Source: Hysterangium stoloniferum (lineage: Eukaryota; Basidiomycota; Agaricomycetes; Hysterangiales; Hysterangiaceae). From it: a stretch of 64,000 bases of DNA. A program made the translations under genes and the position numbers. Of this stretch, positions 1 through 10,214 are shown in pieces (the stretch's first letter is position 1; each line of letters begins with the position of its first letter). The stretch lies in contig WHVD01000117.1 in assembly GCA_015178975.1 (NCBI GenBank), positions 208,654-272,653 on the forward strand, in the 5' to 3' direction. The notes beneath the pieces were generated by a model, which was given only the letters and a program-made list of their open reading frames with translations, was not told the DNA's origin and ran no database searches.

Positions 1-1000
1 CTTTGCGACTTTGTGTAACACTTTGTGACACTCCCCGACTTTTTGCGACACTGCAAGACTTTTTGCGACACTTTGTGACTTTGTGTGACACTTTGCGACA
101 CTTTGCGACTTTGTGTGACACTTTGCGACTTTGTGTGACACTTTGCGACTTTGTGTGACACTTTGTGACACTGTGCAACTTTTTGCGACACTGCAAGACT
201 TTTTGCGACACTTTGTGACTTTGTGTGACACTTTGCGACACTTTGCGACTTTTTGTGACACTTTGCGACTTTGTGTGACACTTTGCGACTTTTTGTGACA
301 CTTTGCGACTTTGTGTACTTTGCGACTTTGTGTGACACTTTGCGACTTTGTGTAACACTTTGTGACACTCCCCGACTTTTTGCGACACTGCAAGACTTTT
401 TGCGACACTTTGTGACTTTGTGTGACACTTTGCGACACTTTGCGACTTTGTGTGACACTTTGCGACTTTGTGTGACACTTTGCGACTTTGTGTGACACTT
501 TCCGACTTTGTGTGACACTTTCCGACTTTTTGTGACACTTTGCGACTTTGTGTGACACTTTGCGACTTTGTGTACTTTGCGACTTTGTGTGACACTTTGC
601 GACTTTGTGTGACACTTTGCGACTTTGTGTGACACTTTCCGACTTTGTGTGACACTTTCCGACTTTTTGTGACACTTTGCGACTTTGTGTGACACTTTGC
701 GACTTTGTGTACTTTGCGACTTTGTGTGACACTTTGCGACTTTGTGTGACACTTTGCGACTTTTTGCAACACTACGCGACTTTGTGACACTTTGCGACAC
801 TTTGCGACACTTTGTGACTCTGACACTTTGCGACTTTTACACTTTGCGACACTGCGACTTTTTGCGACACTTTGCGACTTTGTGTGACACTTTGTGACAT
901 GTTGTGACACCCTGACACTGCACAACACTTTGCAACTTTGTGTGACACTGTGCGACACTTTGCGACTTTGTGTGACACTGTGCGACTTTGTGTGACACTG
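1..1000. repeat. 20-bp satellite array, forward orientation
   Basis: The first kilobase is almost wholly built from a ~20-bp unit, ACTTTGCGACTTTGTGTGAC, with variants (TTTTTGCGACACTGCAAGAC and others) and occasional 12-bp-shortened units. Longer stretches, for example around 1-170 and 340-500, repeat as higher-order blocks. Because 20 is not a multiple of 3 and the unit has few stops, open frames of 70-140 codons arise here; they encode only a cycling 20-residue pattern and I do not treat them as genes. The array is cut by the window start, so its full length is unknown. Confidence 0.95.
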
Positions 1001-1007
1001 CCGCTTC

Positions 1008-2521
1008 CTCTCCCCACCCACATCACTCCCATAACACTCCCCCTCTTCTCACTCGCACCCGCCCACCTGAGTCCGATCCCGAGCTGCGGTGTCCCCAGGC
1101 CCATGTTCAGCGTGCCCCCGCCACTGCCCGCATTGCTATTCCGCCCACTGTTCCTGCCGCCTCCACCCGGACCACCCACGCCGCCACCAGACGCACCCCG
1201 CGGGATGCCAGACAGATAGTCCAGCCACGACCCGCCGTCTTCTCAGCGAGGCATTGTACGGGCTCCAGTCTTGCCCTGGTCCACCACCGCTGCCGCCGCC
1301 GCCACCACCACCTGACCCCCCTCCTGCAGACCCGGGCTGTACACCCGGCCCACCGCCATCACCATGCACAGGCCAGGCCATCTCCAGCACACCAGCCCCC
1401 GCGCCAGCACTCTGCCCCGCACCTCCAGCGGCACTACCCCCCGCGCTCGCTGCGCCCGCCGCCAGGAGCGACGCAAATGGATTGTGGCTGTGGTGGTACG
1501 CGTTCTGGGGGTGGTGCACATGCGTGTGCTGCGGCGGCACGGGGAAGAGATGCGGTTTGTACGGCACGTGGACGTGCAGTTGGGCGTGCGGGTATCCGGT
1601 TGCGTAGCCTCCTCCCCCTCCTCCCCCTCCTCCCCCTCCTCCCCCTCCTCCCCCTCCTCCCCCTCCTCCCCCTCCTCCCCCTCCTCCCCCCCTCCCCTCC
1701 TCCTCCTCCACCACCGCCGCCACCAGGGCCACCAGGGCCCCCTGCCGACACGGGTGTCGACGCAGTGCTGTGTCTTCTGAAGCTCTGTCCGCCGCCGCCT
1801 CCGCCGCCTGTCCCCGGCCCTCCCCCTGCTGCGTTGGGGTTGTTATACCCCCCCGGGGACGTTGTCCCGCCCACGCTGGGTGGCGCAAAGGACGCGGCGG
1901 CGCCGCCCTGCCCGGGGCCTACTACTCCAGCAGCCACCACTACGCAGATGCCGTGCCCGCGCTGAACGGACCCGCCATCTACGCGGACCCTGACAACCAC
2001 CCGCCACGACATGGCACCCCGCCTTCCCGCCCTCCGCGAAGCTCGAGAGCCCCACCTTCCCCAAGCTGGGGCACACGTACGGCGGCCACAGCCCGCACGG
2101 GCCACACGGTGGCAGCGGCGGTGGCGGTGGCGGACACGGACACGGGCACGGGCAGTGGGGGCGGCAGCGGCGGAGAGGGGAGGGCGGCGCGCCGGGGTTT
2201 GGGAGGCTGACGGCGCCGGTTTTCTCCCAGGGCCCTCGGGGCTCGCCGACCATGTCGAGCTCGAGCACCACCACGACGAGCTGGAGTGGTGCGGCGGGGG
2301 GTGGATCGGGGGCGGGGCCGGGCTGTTTCTCGCACGCACGCGGGGAGGCGTACGACTCCCACCACACGTCGTATACCGGCTCATATCACCTGTACACGTC
2401 GACGACGCGCCAGTCGTACCAGCACCTGTCGGGCCTGGGGACCACGCTTGCGCTGTTCCCCACAAATGTGCAGCATGGCAGTCTGTGGAGCAGTATGCGG
2501 ACGATGAAAATGGAGATATGA
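1008..2521. pseudogene. GC-rich low-complexity block with broken Gly/His/Tyr-rich coding remains
   Basis: Base composition jumps to strongly GC/C-rich directly after the satellite. Coding-like sequence appears in pieces on both strands. On the plus strand a frame from about 1992 to 2521 reads a Gly/His/Ser/Tyr-rich C-terminal tail (KLESPTFPKLGHTYGG and later SYHLYTSTTRQSYQH), preceded in another frame by AYYSSSHHYADAVPALNG. On the minus strand, 1136-1890 reads YPHAQLHVHVPYKPHLFPV and Gly-rich runs, with frame changes near the CTC repeat and near 1180. No single uninterrupted gene can be drawn. It could be one or two low-complexity genes broken by indels, or a regulatory-type protein with repeat expansions. 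I recognise no domain. Confidence 0.3.
1609..1690. repeat. 9-bp CTCCTCCCC minisatellite
   Basis: About nine head-to-tail copies of CTCCTCCCC, followed by a degenerate CTCC-rich tail. On the minus strand this is a run of GGGGAGGAG units, which has the G-tract pattern of G-quadruplex-forming DNA. It reads as Leu-Leu-Pro repeats on the plus strand or Gly/Arg/Glu repeats on the minus strand and sits exactly where the minus-strand coding-like frame changes. Confidence 0.9.
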
Positions 2522-3099
2522 ATGGGATCGTTTCACCATCGTCTCCTCTGGCCAGCTCCCTTTTGTTATTTCTCCCCCCACTTCTATTCCTGTCCTCTCT
2601 ACCTACACTTCGACTTCGATTCCCCTTTTCTTGCTCACCATATTATATCGCATCATCATGCCCACACCACCTCTCCCCGTCTTGTCACCCCGCCCCGGCC
2701 AGCGCTGCGCCAGCTTTCAAGATTTGTCCAAGTAGAAGTATATTCTACCTAATATGTTTAATGTCTCGTTTATATCCTGTGCCTGATGATACTGGTATTG
2801 ATACTCAACTACCTGTACCTATAGACCCACCCCAGCCTGCCTTGTCACAAAATGCTTTGTGACTTTGTCTGTGGGATGTCACACAAAGTCTCACAAAAAG
2901 TATTATGAATCAAAACCCTATTACATTATACCTGTAACAATCATTATATCTCAGTCGACAGGTAGATAGGAATTGACTGAGGTAGCTCTTGGTACTTTAA
3001 GTGTATTTATATGTCTCCGGATGATACCCATAAATCACATGCTTCTCACTGACTCCCAATTGTATTACATCTTAGAGTATGCGTAAGCCCTCATTTCAC
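2522..3099. other. Intergenic spacer, no gene seen
   Basis: Pyrimidine-rich to AT-rich sequence between the GC-rich block and the second satellite array. The open frames here are short and have no recognisable protein character. A short isolated satellite-like stretch (CACAAAATGCTTTGTGACTTTG, in part) is seen near 2846-2900. Confidence 0.6.
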
Positions 3100-3645
3100 A
3101 ACAAAAAGTCGCAAAGTGTAACACAAAGTTGCAAAGTGTCGCAAAGTGTCACAAAAAGTCGCAAAGTGTCACACAAAGTCACAAAGTGTCGCAAAAAGTC
3201 GTGCAGTGTCGCAAAAAGTCGCAAAGTGGCACACAAAGTCACAAAGTGTTGCAAAAGTCGCAAAGTGTCACACAAAGTCGCAAAGTGCCACAAAAAGTCG
3301 CGAGTGTTGCAAAGTGTCACACAAAGTCGCAAAATGTCGCAAAATAAATGTCACAAAATGTCGCAAAGTGTCGGAGAGTGTCACACAAAGTCACAAAGTG
3401 TCACAAAAAGTCACGCAGTATCGCAAAGTGTCACACAAAGTCGCAAAGTGTCACAAAAAGTCGCAAAGTGTCACACAAAGTCGCAAAGTGTCACACAAAG
3501 TCGCAAAGTGTCACACAAAGTCGCAAAGTGTCACACAAAGTCGCAAAGTGTCACACAAAGTCGCAAAGTGTCACACAAAGTCGCAAAGTGTCACAAAGTC
3601 GCAAAGTATTGCAAAAAGTCACAAAGTGTCACAAAAACTCACATC
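3100..3645. repeat. 20-bp satellite array, inverted orientation
   Basis: The same 20-bp satellite as at 1-1000 but in reverse complement (GTCGCAAAGTGTCACACAAA), about 27 units. The centre (about 3420-3590) is nearly homogeneous and the flanks are degenerate. Three stop-poor frames run through it, each with the same 20-residue cycle (SQSVTQSRKVSHKVAKCHTK) because three units make 60 nt. That is a property of the unit, not evidence for a protein. Confidence 0.95.
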
Positions 3646-4097
3646 ATTAAATTTTAAATTTCATTATGGTTTTCCCCTTGACAAAACTTTAAGAAAACTT
3701 TGTCTTCTCACAAGATTTTTTCAGACAGGAAATCACAGTTTTCACTCAATTCCCTGAGGGGCAAAATTGAGTAGAAATATGTAGTTTTTAATTAATTTCT
3801 CTAGGCACATTATTACAGTTTTCATAGGATTATGTTGGGTGGAAAAACCCTAACAAAATACAGGGTTTTTTAAGAGTTTTCTCATTCATAAAATCCATAA
3901 AAAATAGGCTATTTCTAACAATGTTTCCTTACAATTTCCTGATGCAGATTTTTAGGATTTTCAGATACAATTTTTGGCCTCAGAAAAACCTGCTAATACT
4001 TAAAATTTTCAAACAGTTTTTGTGTTCAAAAAATGCTTAGAAAATTTGGCCAAATAGCAAGATTTTCTGAAGGTTTTCCAACTCCAAAAATCTTGGG
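3646..4097. other. AT-rich spacer up to the copia breakpoint
   Basis: AT-rich, with no gene. Copia homology begins abruptly at about 4100. A stop codon lies in the pol frame at 4068-4070, so the junction marks the 5' truncation of the element. Confidence 0.6.
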
Positions 4098-6794
4098 GTG
4101 CCTCCAGTGTGGATCACTTTCATTGATGATGCCTCACGCTATGCTTCAATTGCATTACTCAAAAATAAGAGTGATGCCTTTCAGGCATTTAAGCAATATA
4201 AGGCTAAAGTGGAGAACTTGCTTGGTCAGAAGATCAAGATATTCAGAGATGACAAGGGTGGAGAATATATGTCTAAGGAGTTTGATACCTTCCTTTCCAC
4301 TGCTGGCATCAGCCGGCAGCATACTGTGCGGAATGAACCACATCAGAATGGGGTTGCTGAACGCTTCAACAGAACATTGGAAGAAGGGGCTACTTCAATT
4401 ATGGCTGAATCCCACCTCCCTTCCTCATTCTGGGGACATGCTGTCATTGCCATTACTCATGTGCGCAACTGCTCACCTACCACTGCTCTTAAGCATTCTG
4501 TGCCTTATACTGTTTGGCATAGTAGGAAACCAGAAGTATCACATCTTAGGGTATTTGGCTGTACTGCTTATGTGCATGTACAGAAGGATCAACGTATTGG
4601 ACTTGGCTCTCATACACAGAAATGTGTCTTTATTGGATATCCTCCAGATTATAAGGGTTGGATGTTTTACAATCCCTTGACTAAGAAGACTATTATCAGT
4701 AATAATGCTGTCTTTGATGAGAGAGTCTTACCAGGCTTGTCTAAACCTGCCATACCTTCTACTCCTACTGCTCCTGATGTTCTTCCTGATACTCCACAAT
4801 TTATTGATTTGTTTATTCCTGGACCCTGTAGGTCTATTCAGGTGGGAGCCCAGCCTAATCAGATGGGAGCTCCACAGGAACCAAATCCAGTGGGAGATGG
4901 TCAGAATAATGCTTTGCCTCCTGGTCCTAGTTCCAACTCTGATTCTAATTCTGAACATTCTGAACGTTCACCGAGTCCTCCTCCTCAACCACATCGCAAT
5001 CCACCCAGAAACAGAGTTCCTCCTAAGCGTTTCTGGCAAGTTGACCCTGCTCACATCCACAACTATAGAGAATCTACTCCTGTAGTTGAGTCCAGTGATG
5101 AGGCAGAGGATTCTCCACTACATTCTCCTCCTCCAGTTGAGTCTGAGGAAGAAGCCCTAGCTGCCAGTGAGGGAGATCTTTACATTGGTGTGGATGAAGC
5201 CTTTGAGTTTGCCTACAAGGCCAGTGCTCATGATGATGCACCGAGAACTCTCAAAGAGGCCTTACGAAGTCCTGATGCTGACAAGTGGTATGACGCTGCA
5301 TATGCAGAAATGCAATCCCTGCTTGAAAATGGCACTTTTCGCCTTGCTAAACTACCTGAGGGTTGTAAAGCTATTGGCTCTCGTTGGGTGTTTGTGATCA
5401 AGCGTAAGAAGGATGGGTCAATTGACAAGTTCAAAGCTCGTCTTGTTGCAAAAGGCTATGCACAACGACCAGGGTTTGACTTCACTGATACCTTTGCTCC
5501 TACTGCCAAATGGGCCACTTTGCGTGCTGTCCTAGCATTGGCTGCACTAGAGGACATGGAACTTGAGAGTGTAGATATCTCCTCTGCATTCTTGAATGGT
5601 GAACTTGAAGAGGAAGTATACTTGCAGCAGCCTGAAGGTTTTCACCAAGGTGCTCGTGATGAGTTCTTACTTCTTCTGAAAGGACTATATGGTTTACGCC
5701 AGTCACCTCGTATCTGGCACAAGAAGTTGAATGCTGTCCTGCTCAGTTTGGGTTTCAAACAAGTGCTATGCGATCATAGCATTTGGGTCTTCCAAAAGGA
5801 TGATGTCAAAGTCATTATACTAGTATTTGTAGATGACATGACTATTGCATCTAAATCCAAGGAGGCTATCAAAAAGCTCAAAGATGATCTAAAGAGCCAC
5901 TTCAAATTGCATGATCTTGGTCCTACTTCTTACTTGTTAGGTGTTGGCATTGAAAGAGACAGGACAAAGCGTACTATTACTCTATCACAGCGTCAATACA
6001 TCTTGGACATGTTACAGCGTTATGGTCTTGCTGACTGCAATCCCATTGGTACACCTATGATACCTAACTCAAAATTGAGTAAAGACCAGGCTCCAGTGTC
6101 TCCTGAAGAGATTGCATACATGAAGGACATTCCATACATCCATGCTGTTGGTTCTCTTATGTATTTGGCTGTTGCCACTCGTCCAGACATTGCCTATACT
6201 GTTGGAGTATTAGCCAGATTTAATCACAATCCAGGAAAGGCTCATTGGCTAGCAGTACAACATCTCTTTCGATATCTCAAAGGCACCCTTGACTTGGGCT
6301 TGACCTTTGGCCCTAGTAATGACAGGGAATTGTTTGTGTCTTATTCAGATGCTGACCATGGAGGTGATAAGTCAACTGGAAAATCTACTGGTGCATATGT
6401 GGTTAAGATGGGTACTGGAGCCATTAGCTGGCAGAGCAAACTCCAGACTATTGTAACCCTCTCTACTACTGAAGCAGAGTATATTGCAGCAGTGTCAGCT
6501 GGTCAGGAAGTGCTATGGTTGCGAAACTTATTTGAGGAATTGGGATATCCTCAAAAGACTGCATCCACTTTGTATCTTGACAACCAATCTTCTATTGCAG
6601 TTGCCAGAGATCCTGAACATCATGGCCGTATGAAGCATCTGGATTTGAGAACATATTGGTTAAGGCAGGAAGTTGATAGTGGGAAGATCAAATTTGTTCA
6701 TCTCCCTACTTCAGAGATGCCTGCTGATTTATTGACAAAACCATTGGCTAAGCCAAAGGTAGAATACTTACAAAAACTACTGGGACTAGCATAG
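4098..6794 (+). CDS. Ty1/copia Pol polyprotein, 5'-truncated (integrase-RT-RNase H)
   Basis: This is an uninterrupted 898-codon frame. The first codon at 4098 is GTG and only marks where the open frame begins, as the true start is lost. The integrase core has its DD35E triad: D10 in FIDDASRY, D52 in FRDDKGGEY and E88 in QNGVAERFN, with 35 residues between the last two. A low-complexity linker follows (about 225-370). The reverse transcriptase comes next, with LVAKGYAQRPGFDFTDTFAP, AFLNGELEEEVY and the FVDD box near residues 577-580. RNase H has its acidic residues in SYSDADHGG, LSTTEAEY and LYLDNQSS, and the frame ends LTKPLAKPKVEYLQ. No stop or frameshift is visible, so decay after truncation is slight. 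In Ty1/copia elements integrase precedes RT, as seen here. Confidence 0.95.
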   Translation: MPPVWITFIDDASRYASIALLKNKSDAFQAFKQYKAKVENLLGQKIKIFRDDKGGEYMSKEFDTFLSTAGISRQHTVRNEPHQNGVAERFNRTLEEGATSIMAESHLPSSFWGHAVIAITHVRNCSPTTALKHSVPYTVWHSRKPEVSHLRVFGCTAYVHVQKDQRIGLGSHTQKCVFIGYPPDYKGWMFYNPLTKKTIISNNAVFDERVLPGLSKPAIPSTPTAPDVLPDTPQFIDLFIPGPCRSIQVGAQPNQMGAPQEPNPVGDGQNNALPPGPSSNSDSNSEHSERSPSPPPQPHRNPPRNRVPPKRFWQVDPAHIHNYRESTPVVESSDEAEDSPLHSPPPVESEEEALAASEGDLYIGVDEAFEFAYKASAHDDAPRTLKEALRSPDADKWYDAAYAEMQSLLENGTFRLAKLPEGCKAIGSRWVFVIKRKKDGSIDKFKARLVAKGYAQRPGFDFTDTFAPTAKWATLRAVLALAALEDMELESVDISSAFLNGELEEEVYLQQPEGFHQGARDEFLLLLKGLYGLRQSPRIWHKKLNAVLLSLGFKQVLCDHSIWVFQKDDVKVIILVFVDDMTIASKSKEAIKKLKDDLKSHFKLHDLGPTSYLLGVGIERDRTKRTITLSQRQYILDMLQRYGLADCNPIGTPMIPNSKLSKDQAPVSPEEIAYMKDIPYIHAVGSLMYLAVATRPDIAYTVGVLARFNHNPGKAHWLAVQHLFRYLKGTLDLGLTFGPSNDRELFVSYSDADHGGDKSTGKSTGAYVVKMGTGAISWQSKLQTIVTLSTTEAEYIAAVSAGQEVLWLRNLFEELGYPQKTASTLYLDNQSSIAVARDPEHHGRMKHLDLRTYWLRQEVDSGKIKFVHLPTSEMPADLLTKPLAKPKVEYLQKLLGLA

Positions 6795-6815
6795 AGCTGT
6801 CTCATCAGGTGGGAA

Positions 6816-7120
6816 TGTTAGAGTATGATATTACAGCTCTTACATAGTCTATGATGTTCCCTATATTTTTCTGATATTTGTAGTGTTTTTCCCAGCACTG
6901 TAGGTGCAGTATTGAGTGAGTTACCTAGTAAGGTAACTGATGTGTAGGTGCTTAGGTAAGCACCCTGTAGTATACTCCGCTGTGGGTGTGGGAAAGTCTC
7001 CTTAGTGTTTACTTTCCTCACACTCACAGGTATGTAGTTATTTCACAGTTGAATACATTAAGTGTTTACTTTCCTCACACTCACAGGGTGTTTGTCAAGA
7101 GTTATTCAACTGTTTCAACA
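6816..7120 (+). repeat. 3' LTR of the copia element (305 bp)
   Basis: It begins TGTTAGAGTATGATA directly after the purine tract and ends TTCAACTGTTTCAACA, giving TG...CA termini. Alignment with the solo LTR at 20135 fixes both ends. This copy carries an internal duplication of about 50 bp around the motif GTTTACTTTCCTCACACTCA (near 7005-7085), absent from the solo LTR, which explains its greater length (305 versus 242 bp). Confidence 0.88.
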
Positions 7121-8218
7121 TATGGCTGCTTGATACTTTGGTAAGCAAAGGGGATAATGTTCTCGGTGTCAAAGTGTAGGATGCACTTCTGCTTTCAAGC
7201 CAAGGGCCAAGTCCTTCAAGTTTTATGGCGTCGGAACCACCCCTTCAACACAGTACCTTATGTAAGAGGATGGTTCACAGGGATTGATTTTCCCTGACAA
7301 CAGCAGCAAGAAGCGAACCTGTTGTTCAGGGCGAAGCCGTTTAATCAACAGGGCTATACTGAACCAGCGTTGCACACCCCAAGCACAGGAAGAAAAAATA
7401 TGATGGCATAGAATTTTCCACAGATGAGCAATTTAAGTGAAGTGCTTGACGTCCCGCCGACTTCAATTCTTTTAAATTTCCCGTAGAATATCAACTTCCT
7501 CAAAAACTTGCAGGTACATAAACAGTTAGGTGTTTCACTGTTCCCGAAGCCGCATACCCTCCCGTGAGTATAGATGCTTATAATATAGCAATATTATCCC
7601 ATTATTTTTCTCTGCTTGAATTTGCTCTCTTGATACTGCCTGCTGTTGCGATACTATATTTACTGTCGGGCTCACAACAAGACAATAAACAAAATTCCAA
7701 GGCGTTCCTGCAGCTCATATATGCTCATTTTATTGATATAGAACTTCTGATATACAAAGTGCTCCGACCTCAATTAAACCCCCACCATAAGGCAATCATT
7801 CATATTCTTCAGGCACGGCACAGTTTAGTATGGATGATTGGTGTGTGCATGGCCCCAGGGTGCGTTCCAGGCTTGTCAAATATCAAGACCATTGAAAAAG
7901 GAAGATTGCGAGCAGAATGTTAATTTCAAAACGAAGTGGGTGATTCCAAATTTTTTGTCTGTGAAATTGGACTCGAGCTGACTTACTCATCTCACGCTTT
8001 GGGGTATAGCAGAGGATACCAGGACACGGTGAGATTCCCGAACCTCCTTATTAGAGCTATGGCGTGCCACCATAGCCGGGTCCGCCACAAAAACGGGAGT
8101 GATACAAGGGTGTGAGATAGGGCAGAGTTGCTCCGTGTGTCAGCAGGGTTGAATCATGACTCCTGTTGAGGCAGTAACAATACCAGTTAAGGACTTAAAC
8201 CACGTCACCGCCAGTACT
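7121..8218. other. Intergenic region, one weak ORF
   Basis: No gene is recognised. An open frame at 7564-7923 (119 codons, GTG start) has a hydrophobic stretch (SLLEFALLILPAVAILYLL) that could be a membrane segment, but no relative in the window, no clear upstream signals and no recognised domain. I leave it as a doubtful ORF. Confidence 0.5.
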
Positions 8219-8760
8219 CACCATCTACTGTCGTTGTTGTCGTCGTCGGACGAAAATCGTCTAGAGCCACAAAAGATGATCTCTAGTAACAGCGGCGCCT
8301 CCTTGGTCTGCAATGGCAAACAGAACAACGAGTAGAATTGTTAGCACCTAGAATATCCTGTAGAAAGACAATGCTATGGTCAGCAGAATGATACTTTGGA
8401 TTTCTTGCGTGAACAAACCCCAGGCCCTTTCCCCAGTCCAGTTCGCCGTCCACCTCCAGCCCATTATACGCCTCTGCACCTCTGCTAAAGGGTTAGTTCG
8501 TTCGGATGAACCGAGTCGTATTCCTTCGTCGATCAGGTCTTGGAGCCTTTTTGACCAGCATCGACAACGCTGCTGTTTTGCCCGGTGGGGGCAGGAGCAC
8601 TGGCGGTCGATGGAATGCTCATTGGGGTAGTTCCGACACGACGCGACAATGTAGATGGGGGAGCGGCAGAACCGCTGATGGGAGCTTGCTGATAGTCGAA
8701 GACAGATTGACGAGATGTTGTCTGTAGGAACGGAGTATGGCTGAGTTCAATGGAGAACGG
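8219..8760 (-). pseudogene. N-terminal relic of the single-pass membrane protein family (copy A')
   Basis: Reading the minus strand, this stretch aligns with exons 1 and 2 of the gene at 10215: PASTASAPAPTG-like codons, the intron-1 branch motif TGCTGACCAT and the beginning of the transmembrane exon. The start ATG used by the other copies is GTG here, and an in-frame TGA follows a few codons later. Nothing corresponding to exons 3-6 is present; homology ends near 8219. It points away from copy A, so the two N-terminal halves are head to head with about 1.4 kb between them. A dead fragment. Confidence 0.7.
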
Positions 8761-10011
8761 TCGAATTCACTGAGAATGGTCGAGTTCAACGGATTAGTTT
8801 TCAAGGGGATGCAAATACTTTCTTATGTCAATAGTGATACAATTTCTTTTCCATTCTGTGTCCCAACCTCCCTTGATTATGCCGTGTGATTGCAAGTTGG
8901 TATATGGGAATGCGGGAAGAAAGAAGAAGTAGGATTAACCGTCTGCTACTCGGCATCGATTGATCCATGGTTTAGTTTGCCTTACATAGGCTGATAAAAA
9001 GTCCCTCGCGGTGGTTTACATAGATGTACTAGGCATTGTGAGTACATAGACATACCTGTAGATTTAACTAGTTCTTGACAACTGTAGGTTTATTTACCTA
9101 TCCATTAAATGGCATTATACCTGAATTCTAGGCTTATCTCAAGTATATATCTTATTCATAGAATAAATAATTGAATTTGACTTGACTTTATTTGACTCCA
9201 TTGTTTGTTTGAGTTTATTATTATACAGCTCACCGTTGATGATGGCAACATACATTTGGCAAGAAGGATTAGGTGATGTGCCCATGTGCGTGCATTAATA
9301 ACTTCTAAAGTCTGCCAAGTGCACCCTTCTCCAGGGGCCAAGCCTAGAACTGGCGTGGGAGGATATTGCGCCGTTGGGGAGTGATGTGGCCGGTAAGTGG
9401 AGGGCGTGGACGCCCACGACGATATTTCAATATTATATCATATTAATGAGTAGCCACCAACATCTTAATTCTGAAAAGATCGAAAGCAAGATTACTTACT
9501 GTTGTCATGGGGGGGCGCAAGGTTTAGCAGCCCCAACTGACAGTGGAACTTCCCTTCGCCGAAGTACTGCTCTCGGACCTTCGGCTTCTGCCGACACCTT
9601 ACCCTATTGGGAGTTGCCCAGGATATTGCAGTGGTATTCACACGACCTTATAATAGATTTGGATAGACACAAATGGACTCGGCATTCCCTGGCGCCTTGA
9701 ACCGGATCACCGTCACGATTGCTTAACCGTCATACAGTCAACTCCCTCATAATGCATATCCCTCGGGATAGGCCCAGAAGTATATATTATCAGGGCGTAT
9801 GGATTATCAGGGAGGTATTAACACGCATAGCGACTTGATTACTCCAGAATTCTATCGTTATTAGAGAGTTTGGGCTTGCAGTCACACTCATTCGCAATGA
9901 TTGTGACAACAGTAATAGAACCCAAATTGAGAAAACCGCTTTTGGACAACGAAACTTTCTAGCATATCTCCTCCATTGAACCCGATCATTCTCCGTCGAA
10001 CTCAACCATTG
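8761..10011. other. Spacer between the two head-to-head family copies
   Basis: No gene is recognised. Short scattered copies of a motif resembling ATTGAACTCGACC occur at both edges (8745-8790 and 9975-10010) and belong to the upstream region of the membrane protein family. The ORFs at 9374-9700 and 9790-10005 lack any support. Confidence 0.5.
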
Positions 10012-10109
10012 TCCATTAAATCGACCCGCTTTCCATTAACTCGACCGTTTTCCATTAACTCGACCCGCTTTCCATTAACTCGACCCGCTTTCCATTAACT
10101 CGACCGTTC
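10012..10109. repeat. 20-bp promoter-proximal tandem repeat
   Basis: Five copies of a 20-21-bp unit, TTTCCATTAACTCGACCCGC with small changes, end about 105 bp before the start codon of copy A. The other family copies (B, C, D) have a TATA box in roughly this place instead, and I see none here, so the repeats appear to have replaced or displaced the usual promoter. Confidence 0.85.
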
Positions 10110-10214
10110 TGTCGAAATCGACTGCGTTTCTACAACCACGACATCTCGTCAATCTGTCTTCCAACACTCAGCAAGTTCCCATCAGCGGCCCTGCGGCGAC
10201 TTCATTGTCACGCA

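Larger units (their letters stand above)
4098..7120 (+). mobile_element. 5'-truncated Ty1/copia LTR retrotransposon with 3' LTR
   Basis: The element keeps the integrase core, reverse transcriptase and RNase H, then a short purine tract (AGGTGGGAA, about 6807-6815) and a 3' LTR. The 5' LTR, gag, protease and the integrase zinc-binding domain are missing. A solo LTR of the same family occurs at 20135-20376. With no 5' LTR or gag it cannot be autonomous as it stands. Confidence 0.93.

Noticed and set aside
1..1000. CRISPR-like array
   Set aside because: Units are contiguous with no unique spacers, and the genome is eukaryotic; this is a satellite.
271..1179. Open frames of 74-135 codons in the satellite
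   Set aside because: They follow from a stop-poor 20-bp unit read in three cycling phases; the products are only repeats of the unit and continue into unrelated DNA.
1434..2465. A 343-codon minus-strand ORF in the GC-rich block
   Set aside because: Arg/Pro/Gly-biased, with long GRRGRRGRR runs created by the 9-bp repeat; it mixes coding-like and anticoding stretches, so it is a GC-rich shadow rather than a gene.
3079..3757. Three overlapping frames of 72-203 codons in the second array
   Set aside because: All three frames show the same 20-residue cycle, as expected for a 20-bp satellite; there is no reason to prefer one as coding.
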